From: a virus
Direction: 5' to 3' (one strand)
IMG/VR virus record: IMGVR_UViG_3300029787_000202
Coordinates: 1 to 32,283 of that record
DNA: 32,283 bases
Shown here: piece by piece, positions 16,991 to 23,934 of the stretch
Position numbering within the stretch: position 1 is the stretch's first letter
Layout: each line of letters opens with the position of its first letter
The notes under the pieces: generated by a model
What the model was told of the DNA's origin: nothing
Database searches by the model: none
What the model saw: only the letters and a program-made list of their open reading frames with translations
Position numbers and translations under genes: made by a program

Positions 16991-17909
16991 TTTGTAGTGC
17001 TCCTTGTAAAAAACCAGTCCAATGACCAGCTATAACTTTCCAATTATAGAAGTGATTGAAAAAGGATTGTTGAAATTGAAGATGATTTTTACAACCATCT
17101 GTATTTATTTGACTTGGTATTCCATCTATGACTGCTGCAAATTGTTTTGCAAGATTTTTCCAATCTTTATCATAAGGTATATAGATTGGAAACTCTGAAC
17201 AAGTTTCATAAAGTGCTCCGTTGTCCGTTGTTGCTACATAGAGACCACAAGCCAGAGCTTCGATTGCAGATATACAAGATGTTTCTTCCCAAGTGTTAGG
17301 GTATACAAAAGCATCATAAGTATGAAGATTATCTAAAATATACTCATGTGGTTTGTATCCAATGTAATTTACATTAGGTAATTTTTTAGCTTGATCATAT
17401 AAGTCTTTATAAGTTTGATCATTTTCTTTTTTAAAATCATCACCATAAACCTGTGTGCTACTATATACGTCTAAAATTATATTAGGATTATTTACTAACT
17501 GCATTGCTCCTAATAAAACAGACAAACCTCTCCAAGGAGTTGGATGATAGATTAATTTTATTTTATCTCTCCTAGGCTCAAAGTCTCTTTTTACAATATC
17601 AGGTATACCATTTTTAATAACTGTACAACGGTGTTCAGGTAAAGAAAATGTTTTTCTAAACTGTTCATAGTTCCAATGACTGTTAAAAACATAATAATCA
17701 TATTGATTAATTTTTTCTTGATCTTTAAAAAAATCTTGAAAATGTGGTTGATCAGGTGCCATCTTTTGCCAAAGAATATTTATCTTATCTTTAGATAAAG
17801 GAACCTTACCTGGTACTGATGTGCAGATTTGAAACTTGTCTAATAGGTCTTTAGAAACATATTTTTCTAAAAAACCGTGTTGTAATTCTGTTCCACCTAA
17901 TGGTTTCAT
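16974..17909 (-). CDS. GT-B fold (family 4-like) glycosyltransferase
   Basis: 311 residues. It begins directly with the conserved GGTE turn (residues 5-8), so the N-terminal domain is short. The Rossmann-like C-terminal domain shows KLIYHPTPWRG (118-128), ILDVYSS, NYIGYKPHEYI (181-191), and the diagnostic E209-x7-E217 pair in EETSCISAIEALACG. This fits retaining GT4 enzymes that use a nucleotide-activated sugar. The acceptor cannot be told from sequence. The start is fixed by an ATGA overlap with the 58-residue gene upstream. With the GT-A gene two genes away it makes a likely glycosylation pair. Confidence 0.9.
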   Translation of the reverse strand: MKPLGGTELQHGFLEKYVSKDLLDKFQICTSVPGKVPLSKDKINILWQKMAPDQPHFQDFFKDQEKINQYDYYVFNSHWNYEQFRKTFSLPEHRCTVIKNGIPDIVKRDFEPRRDKIKLIYHPTPWRGLSVLLGAMQLVNNPNIILDVYSSTQVYGDDFKKENDQTYKDLYDQAKKLPNVNYIGYKPHEYILDNLHTYDAFVYPNTWEETSCISAIEALACGLYVATTDNGALYETCSEFPIYIPYDKDWKNLAKQFAAVIDGIPSQINTDGCKNHLQFQQSFFNHFYNWKVIAGHWTGFLQGALQNVKST

Positions 17910-18082
17910 TTTTGTGTTTTACTAAATATTGGTAAATCAGGTACTTGTACTTCTACATCAGTAGCCAAATCTTCTTTTGGATGTTCAGCTAAAAACGCTT
18001 TTTCAGTTTCGTATCTTTCACCTGTTTTAATGCTTCTGTAGATTGTTTTAGTTTCGCATTTAATTTTTTGTAAAATTGCCAT
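17906..18082 (-). CDS. Small conserved-looking protein of unknown function (58 aa)
   Basis: A 58-codon ORF, starting MAILQKIKCETKTIYRSI. It reads as basic N-terminus, RYETEKAFLAEHP in the middle, and an acidic DVEVQVPDLPIF end. Support comes from the tight join: its TGA overlaps the glycosyltransferase ATG as ATGA, and it fills what would otherwise be an empty stretch. The type (short protein, acidic C-terminus with a P-x-L-x-x-F end) resembles small proteins found next to virion genes in marine phages, from memory. No enzymatic motif. Confidence 0.75.
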   Translation of the reverse strand: MAILQKIKCETKTIYRSIKTGERYETEKAFLAEHPKEDLATDVEVQVPDLPIFSKTQK

Positions 18083-18101
18083 ACGAATTTAGTATACCAA
18101 A

Positions 18102-18236
18102 CTATCGCCCTTGTCCACGATATTTCTTACGATGTGATTTTCTTTTGTTTCGTCTTTTAGTGTGTACACCTGGGCGTTTTTTTGGTGTACGCTTATGATA
18201 ATTATTTACTCCGTATAGTGGTTTCTTTTTTGCCAT
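18102..18236 (-). CDS. Very basic small protein (44 aa), nucleic-acid-binding-like
   Basis: A 44-residue ORF, starting MAKKKPLYGVNNYHKRTPK, with roughly 40 percent Lys/Arg and no acidic residues. It is connected upstream by a TAATG overlap with the dioxygenase-like gene. The composition suggests binding to DNA, RNA or a polyanionic virion surface, or DNA condensation in the capsid (inference). A second unrelated but similarly basic 44-residue protein lies at 29617-29751. A 19-base gap separates it from the next gene. Confidence 0.72.
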   Translation of the reverse strand: MAKKKPLYGVNNYHKRTPKKRPGVHTKRRNKRKSHRKKYRGQGR

Positions 18237-18805
18237 TATTTCAAAGGTTCTAATATATTAAAGTTAAATGCAATAGACACCCTAGGTTCATCAGACATAC
18301 TTTGTGATACAGCATGTAAATATGTTCCAGGAAAAATAGCTAATAAGCCTGGTTCAGGCTTTACTTTATAAGTTGTACGACTATCGATTGATTTATAAAA
18401 GTCCTCTAAACACATAAATGCTGTCGCATCATTTCTTTGAAATACTAAATCACCACTGTTTTTAGGAACTTTGTAATAATAAACTCCTGAGAATTGACTC
18501 TTACCGTGAAAATGAAGTGTATTATGAGAATATTTATAATTTTCATTTATCCATAAATACATCAATTGATACTTAAAATTTGTGCTTGTAAAATCTTTCA
18601 TGGCTTCCGCTATATACTTACCAAGTATTTCAGTAATTTTTTTATCTACAACGCTAGGAGTTTGATACCCACCTACATTAGAAAAATTAACACCCTCATC
18701 TTTTTTCTTTGTTTGATCTAAAGTTGTTTGTATCCAATTATCTAATTCAAAGTCTTGAAATTTATTCAAAGAAATCGCGTCACTAAAAATAATATGTTTA
18801 GCCAT
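18236..18805 (-). CDS. Putative 2-oxoglutarate/Fe(II) dioxygenase-fold protein 1
   Basis: 189 residues of double-stranded beta-helix type. The active-site region reads LHFHGKSQFSGVYYYKVP (97-114), with H98 and H100 and the SGVYY strand typical of the 2OG-FeII_Oxy_5/TIGR02466-like group. The distal end reads LHAVSQSM (163-170), then PRVSIAFNF (174-182), giving distal H164 and the 2-oxoglutarate-binding R175. The canonical H-x-D is not seen; H-x-H stands in its place. It may hydroxylate proteins or nucleic acid, or be a structural double-stranded beta-helix. It lies between tail genes, overlapping upstream by 8 bases and downstream by 1. Confidence 0.8.
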   Translation of the reverse strand: MAKHIIFSDAISLNKFQDFELDNWIQTTLDQTKKKDEGVNFSNVGGYQTPSVVDKKITEILGKYIAEAMKDFTSTNFKYQLMYLWINENYKYSHNTLHFHGKSQFSGVYYYKVPKNSGDLVFQRNDATAFMCLEDFYKSIDSRTTYKVKPEPGLLAIFPGTYLHAVSQSMSDEPRVSIAFNFNILEPLK

Positions 18806-19148
18806 TCTCCTGCGATCTGTCTATTTGTGCGTAACTTATAGAGCCTTGAATTTTATTACTGCCTGTGGCTGCGGTTATTGTTACTGAATCACCTGCCTCA
18901 AGGTTTAAACCCTGTGGTGTTGCATTGACTTGAGATTTAGCTGCAACATCATTTCTAAAAAATTCATATTCAGCATTTGAATCAGAAGAATCTACTAAAT
19001 TCATATTTACTACAATAGCTGATGAGGCATCATTATTAGCAACATAAATACTTTTAATTATAAGTGTTGCATTTGACGGACAGGTTAGCACTGTTGTTTT
19101 ACCTGTGCTTGCTTGTTTATATCCCTGATTTTTATATTGTATTGTCAT
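18798..19148 (-). CDS. Small beta-rich virion-type protein
   Basis: 116 residues, beta-strand rich, starting MTIQYKNQGYKQASTGKTTV. It contains IIKSIYVANND, a Ser/Asp loop (LVDSSDSNAEYEFF) and a closing LEAGDSVTITAATG-x-GSISY pattern typical of small jelly-roll or Ig-like phage decoration or tail-tip domains. No catalytic residues. It is joined by ATGA to the 54-residue gene upstream and lies just downstream of the tail-nozzle gene, so a tail accessory role is likely. Confidence 0.6.
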   Translation of the reverse strand: MTIQYKNQGYKQASTGKTTVLTCPSNATLIIKSIYVANNDASSAIVVNMNLVDSSDSNAEYEFFRNDVAAKSQVNATPQGLNLEAGDSVTITAATGSNKIQGSISYAQIDRSQENG

Positions 19149-19309
19149 GATAAAAAATAATTAAACGCATCTGCTTCATTTTTTATATCATTCTCATAAG
19201 AAAAGTTCAATTGAGTCTGAAGCGTTCGTAATGCTTGTAAAATTTGTCTTTGATCTTCTTGCGTATATTTTTCTTTTGGCTCAGGTATTTGTATAATAAT
19301 TTTGGCCAT
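19145..19309 (-). CDS. Small helical protein downstream of the tail nozzle gene (54 aa)
   Basis: A 54-residue ORF. It starts MAKIIIQIPEPKEKYTQED and continues as an amphipathic, Gln/Leu-rich helix (DQRQILQALRTLQTQLNF), then an acidic tail. It fills exactly the space between the nozzle gene (TAATG overlap) and the 116-residue gene (ATGA overlap), the strongest sign that it is real. It could be a tail or neck accessory or assembly factor (inference). Confidence 0.75.
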   Translation of the reverse strand: MAKIIIQIPEPKEKYTQEDQRQILQALRTLQTQLNFSYENDIKNEADAFNYFLS

Positions 19310-21492
19310 TATCTTCTACCATCTATTCTTACATCAAATCTAAATGTGCCATATCTCCAACTTTCATTCAAACTTTCATTTTCTATTTGTACAGCTGCCA
19401 GTCTTGCTCTAGCTCTTGTGTTAATTTTAGTTGTTGTGCTACTTACTGTAAAAGGTCCTAGGGGACTCGAAGCTGCTGTGGAACCTTGTGGAAACGAATT
19501 TACAAATATAGTTACTTTTGCATTACCTGCTATTCTTTTAAAGTCAGGTAAAAATCTACTTATACTCATCAAAAACTCTCCGTCACCTGGAACTCCAGCA
19601 TTACCATTTAAATCAAACTCTCCTGATTTAATAAAAGAGGTAATTGCAGTTTCAGTGCCATCTGCATTTGATTGATTTACGCCTACCTCATGAGCATAAT
19701 AAATAGACGCTCCATTTGAGACACCACTTACAACTGGGAATGTTGGCGTATCTCCTGAATTGAAATCTGTCGCGTACGGTTTTTCATAAACGGTAGAACC
19801 TATCCATGTTGTTCTGTCTAATGTTCCTGTGGTCCAAACATTTTCAGCGAAGTTATAAGTAACTACTTTATCAATGACATTTGAACCAGATGAGGGATAA
19901 AACCAATTTATTTCAGAATACAGTTCATTAATACCACCAAAAACTAATTGACCTGAGTTATAGTTTAAACCAGGATTGTTACCCTCTGTGGTAAACACAA
20001 AGTCTTCTACTAAACACGGAAGCGATTTGACAGTCCCATCATAAACATAAAATCCTCCTGTTTTACCCATCCAATACACTGCACCGTTTGCAAACACTCC
20101 TGCATGATTTCCTAACAATCCATTATTAGAACCAACTTTACGAATAGAAAATGTAAAAGGGGGTCCAACAAATTGCATTTCGTATGCAGCAGTATCGGTT
20201 AAAACTAAAATATAATCTTTACCTTTGAAAGCTCCCATGATTCTAGTCCCGTCATCTAACCTAAATGTTCCTGCGGTGTTCGTTGATGTTGGTGCATAAT
20301 CACTTGTGCTTTCTTGATCAGAAAATCTAATAAACATTTTATCTTGTGTTGACGGAGTACCAATAGTTGTTTCAGTTCCTAAATGAAATAAATGCCTGTC
20401 TCTATCTGATACTATTGTCATTACAGATCTTGTTGGCATACCTGTGCCAATGACTGCTCTCGTATTTAACGCATTGCCCGTTGCAGGGTTCCAAGTAAAT
20501 GTTTTTCCGTTGTGTATTGTAGCAATTAAAATACTTCCAAAATTATCAAAAGACCAGTTGGCAGGCTCAATTGTTACTGTGCTTGATGCAGAAGCATCAC
20601 CCCAACCTACAAAATCTGTAATGTCAGTCACAGTCGCTCCGTTAGTGTGCTCTGCTGCTGTCGTCCCGTTTATGCCTCTAGTTATTCCACTGATTGTGTT
20701 TGTCCCTGTGGTATTGGTTGTATAGCTCATATCCTCAGATCCAATTCTTAATTTACCGTTAGTCAAAGGTAAGTTTGCTGTGCTTGTAAGAACAACAGAA
20801 GATGCGCCAACAAGCATATTACCACCGTTGTTTATCGTTGTTGTAGTTGCTGCAATAGATCGTCCTCCAAAAAGGTATGTGCCCCAGCCATATCCATAAG
20901 TTTGATTTAGTGGTCCAACAGGCTCGTAGGGATTTACATCTAATGTTCCATCTGTAGTAACACCAGATTTACTTTCAGCTGAAGGCATTGTTATTGTAAA
21001 TGTCGTAGTCGTTGGAACGCTTTGAACTTCAAAAAGTTTGTCATCAAAGTCAGTTGCTGTGTAAATTGTATTGGCAGTAGTAAAGGATCCTGCGTTTGCG
21101 AAGGTAGTTATTTCTCCTACTTCTAAGTTATGAGCACCTGTTGTTGTAATTGTGACTGTTGTTTGTCCGCTGGTCGTTGTTATACTCGCACCTGTTTGAA
21201 AGTTATCTGTCTCTAAAGGAGTAACATCGTAGAAAGCACCTTCGTAATAAATAATTAAAACTTTGTCAGTGCCTATTGCAGCATATCTTTTACCGTCAGT
21301 ATCTGCCCAAACATGTTGACCCCTAGCAGCTCCAACTATTTTATCATCTACCAAAGCTTCCCAACCACCTATTTTTTCAGGCTCGCCATATCTAAATCTT
21401 ACGTTATCACCATCTACCCAACGACCCTCTGCGTCTGCTGGTGTAGATTGTTTATCAAATCCTGCTGCTATTTTTACTTTTGCTAAAGGCAT
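19309..21492 (-). CDS. Tail nozzle / DNA stabilisation protein (P22 gp10-like)
   Basis: 727 residues. The N-terminal signature, with GFDKQSTPADAEGRWVDGDNV (11-31), GGWEALV, GQHVWADTDGKRYAAIGTDKVL and YYEGAFYDVTPL, is that of phage stabilisation/tail hub proteins such as P22 gp10, which act like T7 gp12 tail tubular protein B. A Thr-rich insertion domain (about 95-300) follows, then beta-propeller-like repeats (RLDDGTRIMGAFKGKDYILVLTDTAAYEM, GAVYWMGKTGGFYVYDG). The C-terminus ends in a beta-rich domain with many Arg residues. It would form the tail tube below the adaptor ring. A good promoter lies just upstream, placed for a near-leaderless start. Confidence 0.78.
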   Translation of the reverse strand: MPLAKVKIAAGFDKQSTPADAEGRWVDGDNVRFRYGEPEKIGGWEALVDDKIVGAARGQHVWADTDGKRYAAIGTDKVLIIYYEGAFYDVTPLETDNFQTGASITTTSGQTTVTITTTGAHNLEVGEITTFANAGSFTTANTIYTATDFDDKLFEVQSVPTTTTFTITMPSAESKSGVTTDGTLDVNPYEPVGPLNQTYGYGWGTYLFGGRSIAATTTTINNGGNMLVGASSVVLTSTANLPLTNGKLRIGSEDMSYTTNTTGTNTISGITRGINGTTAAEHTNGATVTDITDFVGWGDASASSTVTIEPANWSFDNFGSILIATIHNGKTFTWNPATGNALNTRAVIGTGMPTRSVMTIVSDRDRHLFHLGTETTIGTPSTQDKMFIRFSDQESTSDYAPTSTNTAGTFRLDDGTRIMGAFKGKDYILVLTDTAAYEMQFVGPPFTFSIRKVGSNNGLLGNHAGVFANGAVYWMGKTGGFYVYDGTVKSLPCLVEDFVFTTEGNNPGLNYNSGQLVFGGINELYSEINWFYPSSGSNVIDKVVTYNFAENVWTTGTLDRTTWIGSTVYEKPYATDFNSGDTPTFPVVSGVSNGASIYYAHEVGVNQSNADGTETAITSFIKSGEFDLNGNAGVPGDGEFLMSISRFLPDFKRIAGNAKVTIFVNSFPQGSTAASSPLGPFTVSSTTTKINTRARARLAAVQIENESLNESWRYGTFRFDVRIDGRR

Positions 21493-21497
21493 GCTAG

Positions 21498-21526
21498 ATT
21501 ATATCATCTAATAGTAGAGTTTTAAA
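21498..21526 (-). promoter_or_regulatory. Promoter candidate for the tail nozzle gene, leaderless geometry
   Basis: On the minus strand TTTAAA (21526-21521), a 17-base spacer and a perfect TATAAT (21503-21498). Only CTAGC separates the -10 from the ATG at 21492, so transcription would start at or very near the start codon. There is no Shine-Dalgarno. This is the only gap of more than 40 bases between 15973 and 26300 other than coding sequence, which adds weight. AT-richness makes chance matches possible. Confidence 0.5.
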
Positions 21527-21539
21527 TATCTCAAAAATC

Positions 21540-22076
21540 TTAATCAGGCTTGAAGGAATTGTGTACTGCTGCGTTTAAATTGAAAGGAATTGCATATTTT
21601 GTTTCACCTTGATTTGGATCTGCCCCATGTTTTAACCATGATGAAAAACTTACAAAAGTTCCTTTTCTGGGAGTTACACTCATACTTAGCTCTGGAAAAT
21701 TTAATTTTTGATCTACATCATTTAAATACAATATACCTGAATACATGGCCGATGCATGATCATGTAATTTTGTGTAATCATCTTTATCAATCTTTATACC
21801 CCAAGCATCTGCTATATACACATGTTCATAATTTATATGTTTTGATAAAGCATCTAATCCCAATTTAAGCACCTTTATAAAATTAGGGTCATTTACAAAT
21901 GCATTCCATGTAGTCATTTTACCCTTTACATTAGTTCTATAATTTAAATTGTTCTCTGATATCTTATTTTCTATTTGTTGTATAAAATATTCTGAATCAA
22001 TATCTAAAGTAATTTCATGAAGAAATACCTCACGTTCTATCTTTTTTTGTATAATTTTATTTATCTGTTTTAACAT
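21540..22076 (-). CDS. Putative 2-oxoglutarate/Fe(II) dioxygenase-fold protein 2
   Basis: 178 residues. The active-site strand KLHDHASAMYSGILYLND (103-120) provides H105/D106/H107 and the SGILYL pattern of the 2OG-FeII_Oxy_5-like group, the same layout as the protein at 18236-18805. Distal elements are WLKHGADPNQGETKYAIPFNL (147-167), with H150 as distal metal ligand; K160 occupies the place where Arg usually binds 2-oxoglutarate. Activity is therefore uncertain. It overlaps a small gene upstream by 20 bases and is followed by the 47-base promoter gap. The substrate is unknown; context suggests virion proteins or phage DNA. Confidence 0.72.
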   Translation of the reverse strand: MLKQINKIIQKKIEREVFLHEITLDIDSEYFIQQIENKISENNLNYRTNVKGKMTTWNAFVNDPNFIKVLKLGLDALSKHINYEHVYIADAWGIKIDKDDYTKLHDHASAMYSGILYLNDVDQKLNFPELSMSVTPRKGTFVSFSSWLKHGADPNQGETKYAIPFNLNAAVHNSFKPD

Positions 22077-22299
22077 TCGGATTTACTAGATCTTCTTTTT
22101 TGACCTCACCTACATCTTTAATATCAGGATTATCAAAATATAAATTCCAATCCATAATAATTCGTAAAAGTCTGCCGCTAAAACCTTGAAAACTTTTTTG
22201 ATCAAATCTTAATCTTCTGTATTTTATTATTATCCAAACTTCTCTCCAACTAAATACTATATCTGCCCCACCTGTTTTTTTGTTTTGTTCTATTTTCAT
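22057..22299 (-). CDS. Small protein of unknown function between dioxygenase-like genes
   Basis: 80 residues with a Trp/Ile/Arg-rich central stretch (FSWREVWIIIKYRRLRFDQ, 16-34), FSGRLLRIIMDWNLYFDNP (40-58), and a charged C-terminus. No signal peptide or membrane segment is convincing, although the 22-28 stretch is hydrophobic. No family recognised. It starts immediately after the stop of the third dioxygenase-like gene and overlaps the next gene by 20 bases, so it is co-translated with this enzyme-like cluster and might be a small partner of it. Confidence 0.65.
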   Translation of the reverse strand: MKIEQNKKTGGADIVFSWREVWIIIKYRRLRFDQKSFQGFSGRLLRIIMDWNLYFDNPDIKDVGEVKKEDLVNPNVKTDK

Positions 22300-22845
22300 T
22301 TAACCTTTTGTGATGCCTAACATTATTCTTTTATCTTTAAACCATTCTTTGTGTGGACCGTCTGCATTTACATAATGTAAAAAAACTTGTGCGTGCCAAT
22401 CACCTTCAAAGTCATTTCTCCAATGTGCAAGTTCACATCCTTTATAGATTACTGCATCTCCAACATCTAATTCTATTTCTGCGCCCTCCATAAAAATAGG
22501 CCATTTAACCCCACAAGAATTTATTTTTACAGTCACACTATATTCACATGATGGTCTATCTTTATGTGATTTTAAATCTGCACCGTAACTATACATTCTC
22601 CAAAAAGTATAAGTGGGTAGTAATTTTAATTTTGTTTCTCTCTCCATCAATTTCTTTTTAGTAATCAATAATGAGTCAGTTACAGGATCTCCATAAAACA
22701 TAGTATCTCCTTGATCACTTTGTTCTGTATCAAAACTATTAAAATTAGTTCTGTGCTTTAATCTTGTATAATGAGTAAGTAACTCTATTTCCTCTTTTGT
22801 AAGAAAATTTTTAATGTGTTTATATCCGTTTATTAACGCATCCAT
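22300..22845 (-). CDS. Putative 2-oxoglutarate/Fe(II) dioxygenase 3
   Basis: 181 residues. FWRMYSYGADLKSHKDRPSC (81-100) gives the canonical iron-binding H94-x-D96 following the usual Y-x-x-G element. IELDVGDAVIYKGCELAHWR (124-143) provides the strand pair and distal H141; WHAQVFLHYVNADGP (150-164) follows, as in the prolyl-4-hydroxylase-like phage family. The expected 2OG-binding Arg/Lys after the distal His is not certain. N-terminal helix: FLTKEEIELLTHYTRLKH. It overlaps the fourth dioxygenase gene by 13 bases and abuts the 80-residue gene. Probable oxidative modification of a protein or small molecule. Confidence 0.82.
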   Translation of the reverse strand: MDALINGYKHIKNFLTKEEIELLTHYTRLKHRTNFNSFDTEQSDQGDTMFYGDPVTDSLLITKKKLMERETKLKLLPTYTFWRMYSYGADLKSHKDRPSCEYSVTVKINSCGVKWPIFMEGAEIELDVGDAVIYKGCELAHWRNDFEGDWHAQVFLHYVNADGPHKEWFKDKRIMLGITKG

Positions 22846-23408
22846 GATACTACTGAATATCTCACTCCTTCGGTTAATGGCTCTACTGCATGAGGAAACA
22901 TGAAATTACTTGGCCAAATAACTACATGTCCAGGTTTTGTTGGCATTTTTATAATCTTGTCACTATCAGCTAATTTAAAACATAAACTACCACCTTTGAA
23001 ATCATTATTTAACATTAAAATAGAACTATACTTTCTATTGAATGTTGGGCCATCATCGACATGAAATTTGTAATGACCTCCTATTCCGTACCTTAAAGCT
23101 TGCATGTCAAAAATAGCTGCTCTGTGTATGTCTGGAAAATCCCTTATATATTTATTCATTTGTTGAATAATTAAATAACTTAAATAATTATACCAATGCA
23201 CATTACTTAAAGAATCGTGTAATGGACCTAAACCTAAAATTTCAACATTTCTAATTTCTTTATTTACAATATCTTCTTTTTCACCAGCTACAGAACCTGT
23301 AACAAATTTTTTTTCTTTAAAGGTTTTGTTTAAATATTTTAAAAACTTAGTAATAGTTTTTGCATCAGGAATTGCTGGATAAATTCTTATATATTTTTCT
23401 AAAGACAT
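22833..23408 (-). CDS. 2-oxoglutarate/Fe(II) dioxygenase 4 (prolyl-4-hydroxylase-like)
   Basis: 191 residues and the most canonical of the four. YGIGGHYKFHVDDG (107-120) gives H116-x-D118, SSILMLNNDFKGGSLCF (128-144) is the signature P4Hc strand pair, KPGHVVIWPSNFMFPHAVEP (158-177) gives distal H173, and R183 in GVRYSVVSWM is the 2-oxoglutarate anchor. All iron and cosubstrate ligands are therefore in place. It would couple 2-oxoglutarate decarboxylation to hydroxylation of an unknown substrate. It is first of the cluster, with a possible promoter in the 37-base gap upstream and no clear Shine-Dalgarno. Confidence 0.9.
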   Translation of the reverse strand: MSLEKYIRIYPAIPDAKTITKFLKYLNKTFKEKKFVTGSVAGEKEDIVNKEIRNVEILGLGPLHDSLSNVHWYNYLSYLIIQQMNKYIRDFPDIHRAAIFDMQALRYGIGGHYKFHVDDGPTFNRKYSSILMLNNDFKGGSLCFKLADSDKIIKMPTKPGHVVIWPSNFMFPHAVEPLTEGVRYSVVSWMR

Positions 23409-23416
23409 AAATAATA

Positions 23417-23443
23417 TTTATAGAAAAATGTTGTAAAAGTAAA
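23417..23443 (-). promoter_or_regulatory. Weak promoter candidate upstream of the dioxygenase cluster
   Basis: On the minus strand TTTACT (23443-23438), a short 15-base spacer and TATAAA (23422-23417), followed after 8 bases by the ATG at 23408. The spacing is below the optimum and the whole gap is A/T, so this may be chance. Its geometry matches the two better candidates at 5977-6004 and 21498-21526. Confidence 0.28.
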
Positions 23444-23445
23444 CT

Positions 23446-23934
23446 TTAAACGAATAAATCTTTATGAAAACTTTCAACAGATTCGTTGTTAATATAATGT
23501 CTCATAAAATTTACACTTTGCGGAAAAGTCACAGAAGACAGATCAACATTTTCTAAAGCTGTTTTGTAAGCTTCTATTCTTGTTTTAATACTTGAAAATT
23601 CAGCTGAATTTAATTTAGCAGTATGTCTTGATAAAAATTTAGTAATATTTTCAATGAGTTGATTTTTTTCTTTTGTAAAATCTTCAGATGAGCAACTTAA
23701 AACATCATCTCCACTCCCAGGGTGAACTAAAGGTGCCTCTAAAACAACATTGTCCCCATCTAAACTAGCAAACTTTTCTCCACAAATATAACTATTGAAA
23801 TCATCATCACTTACAGTTTTTAATCTTCCGTCAGCTTTGATTATATCGAAATCTCCTCTTAAAAGTTTGAGATCATTCTCATCTCGAAGACCTAAAACAG
23901 CTCCTCCACTCATATTAAAATATATTACAGCCAT
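23446..23934 (-). CDS. Protein downstream of the tail fibre, possible fibre assembly partner
   Basis: 162 residues, starting MAVIYFNMSGGAVLGLRDEN. The first 80 residues are beta-rich and acidic; residues 85-135 are helical (FTKEKNQLIENITKFLSRH, SIKTRIEAYKTALENVDL). No named family. It starts at the tail fibre stop with a one-base overlap, a place where phages often encode a fibre chaperone, and its size is right for that. Equally it may be a small virion protein. Function is inferred from position only. Confidence 0.6.
   Translation of the reverse strand: MAVIYFNMSGGAVLGLRDENDLKLLRGDFDIIKADGRLKTVSDDDFNSYICGEKFASLDGDNVVLEAPLVHPGSGDDVLSCSSEDFTKEKNQLIENITKFLSRHTAKLNSAEFSSIKTRIEAYKTALENVDLSSVTFPQSVNFMRHYINNESVESFHKDLFV

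Noticed and set aside
19244-19675. Plus-strand ORF of 143 codons, hydrophobic
   Set aside because: It is antisense to the tail nozzle gene and the 54-codon gene; the hydrophobic character follows from reading reverse complements of polar codons.
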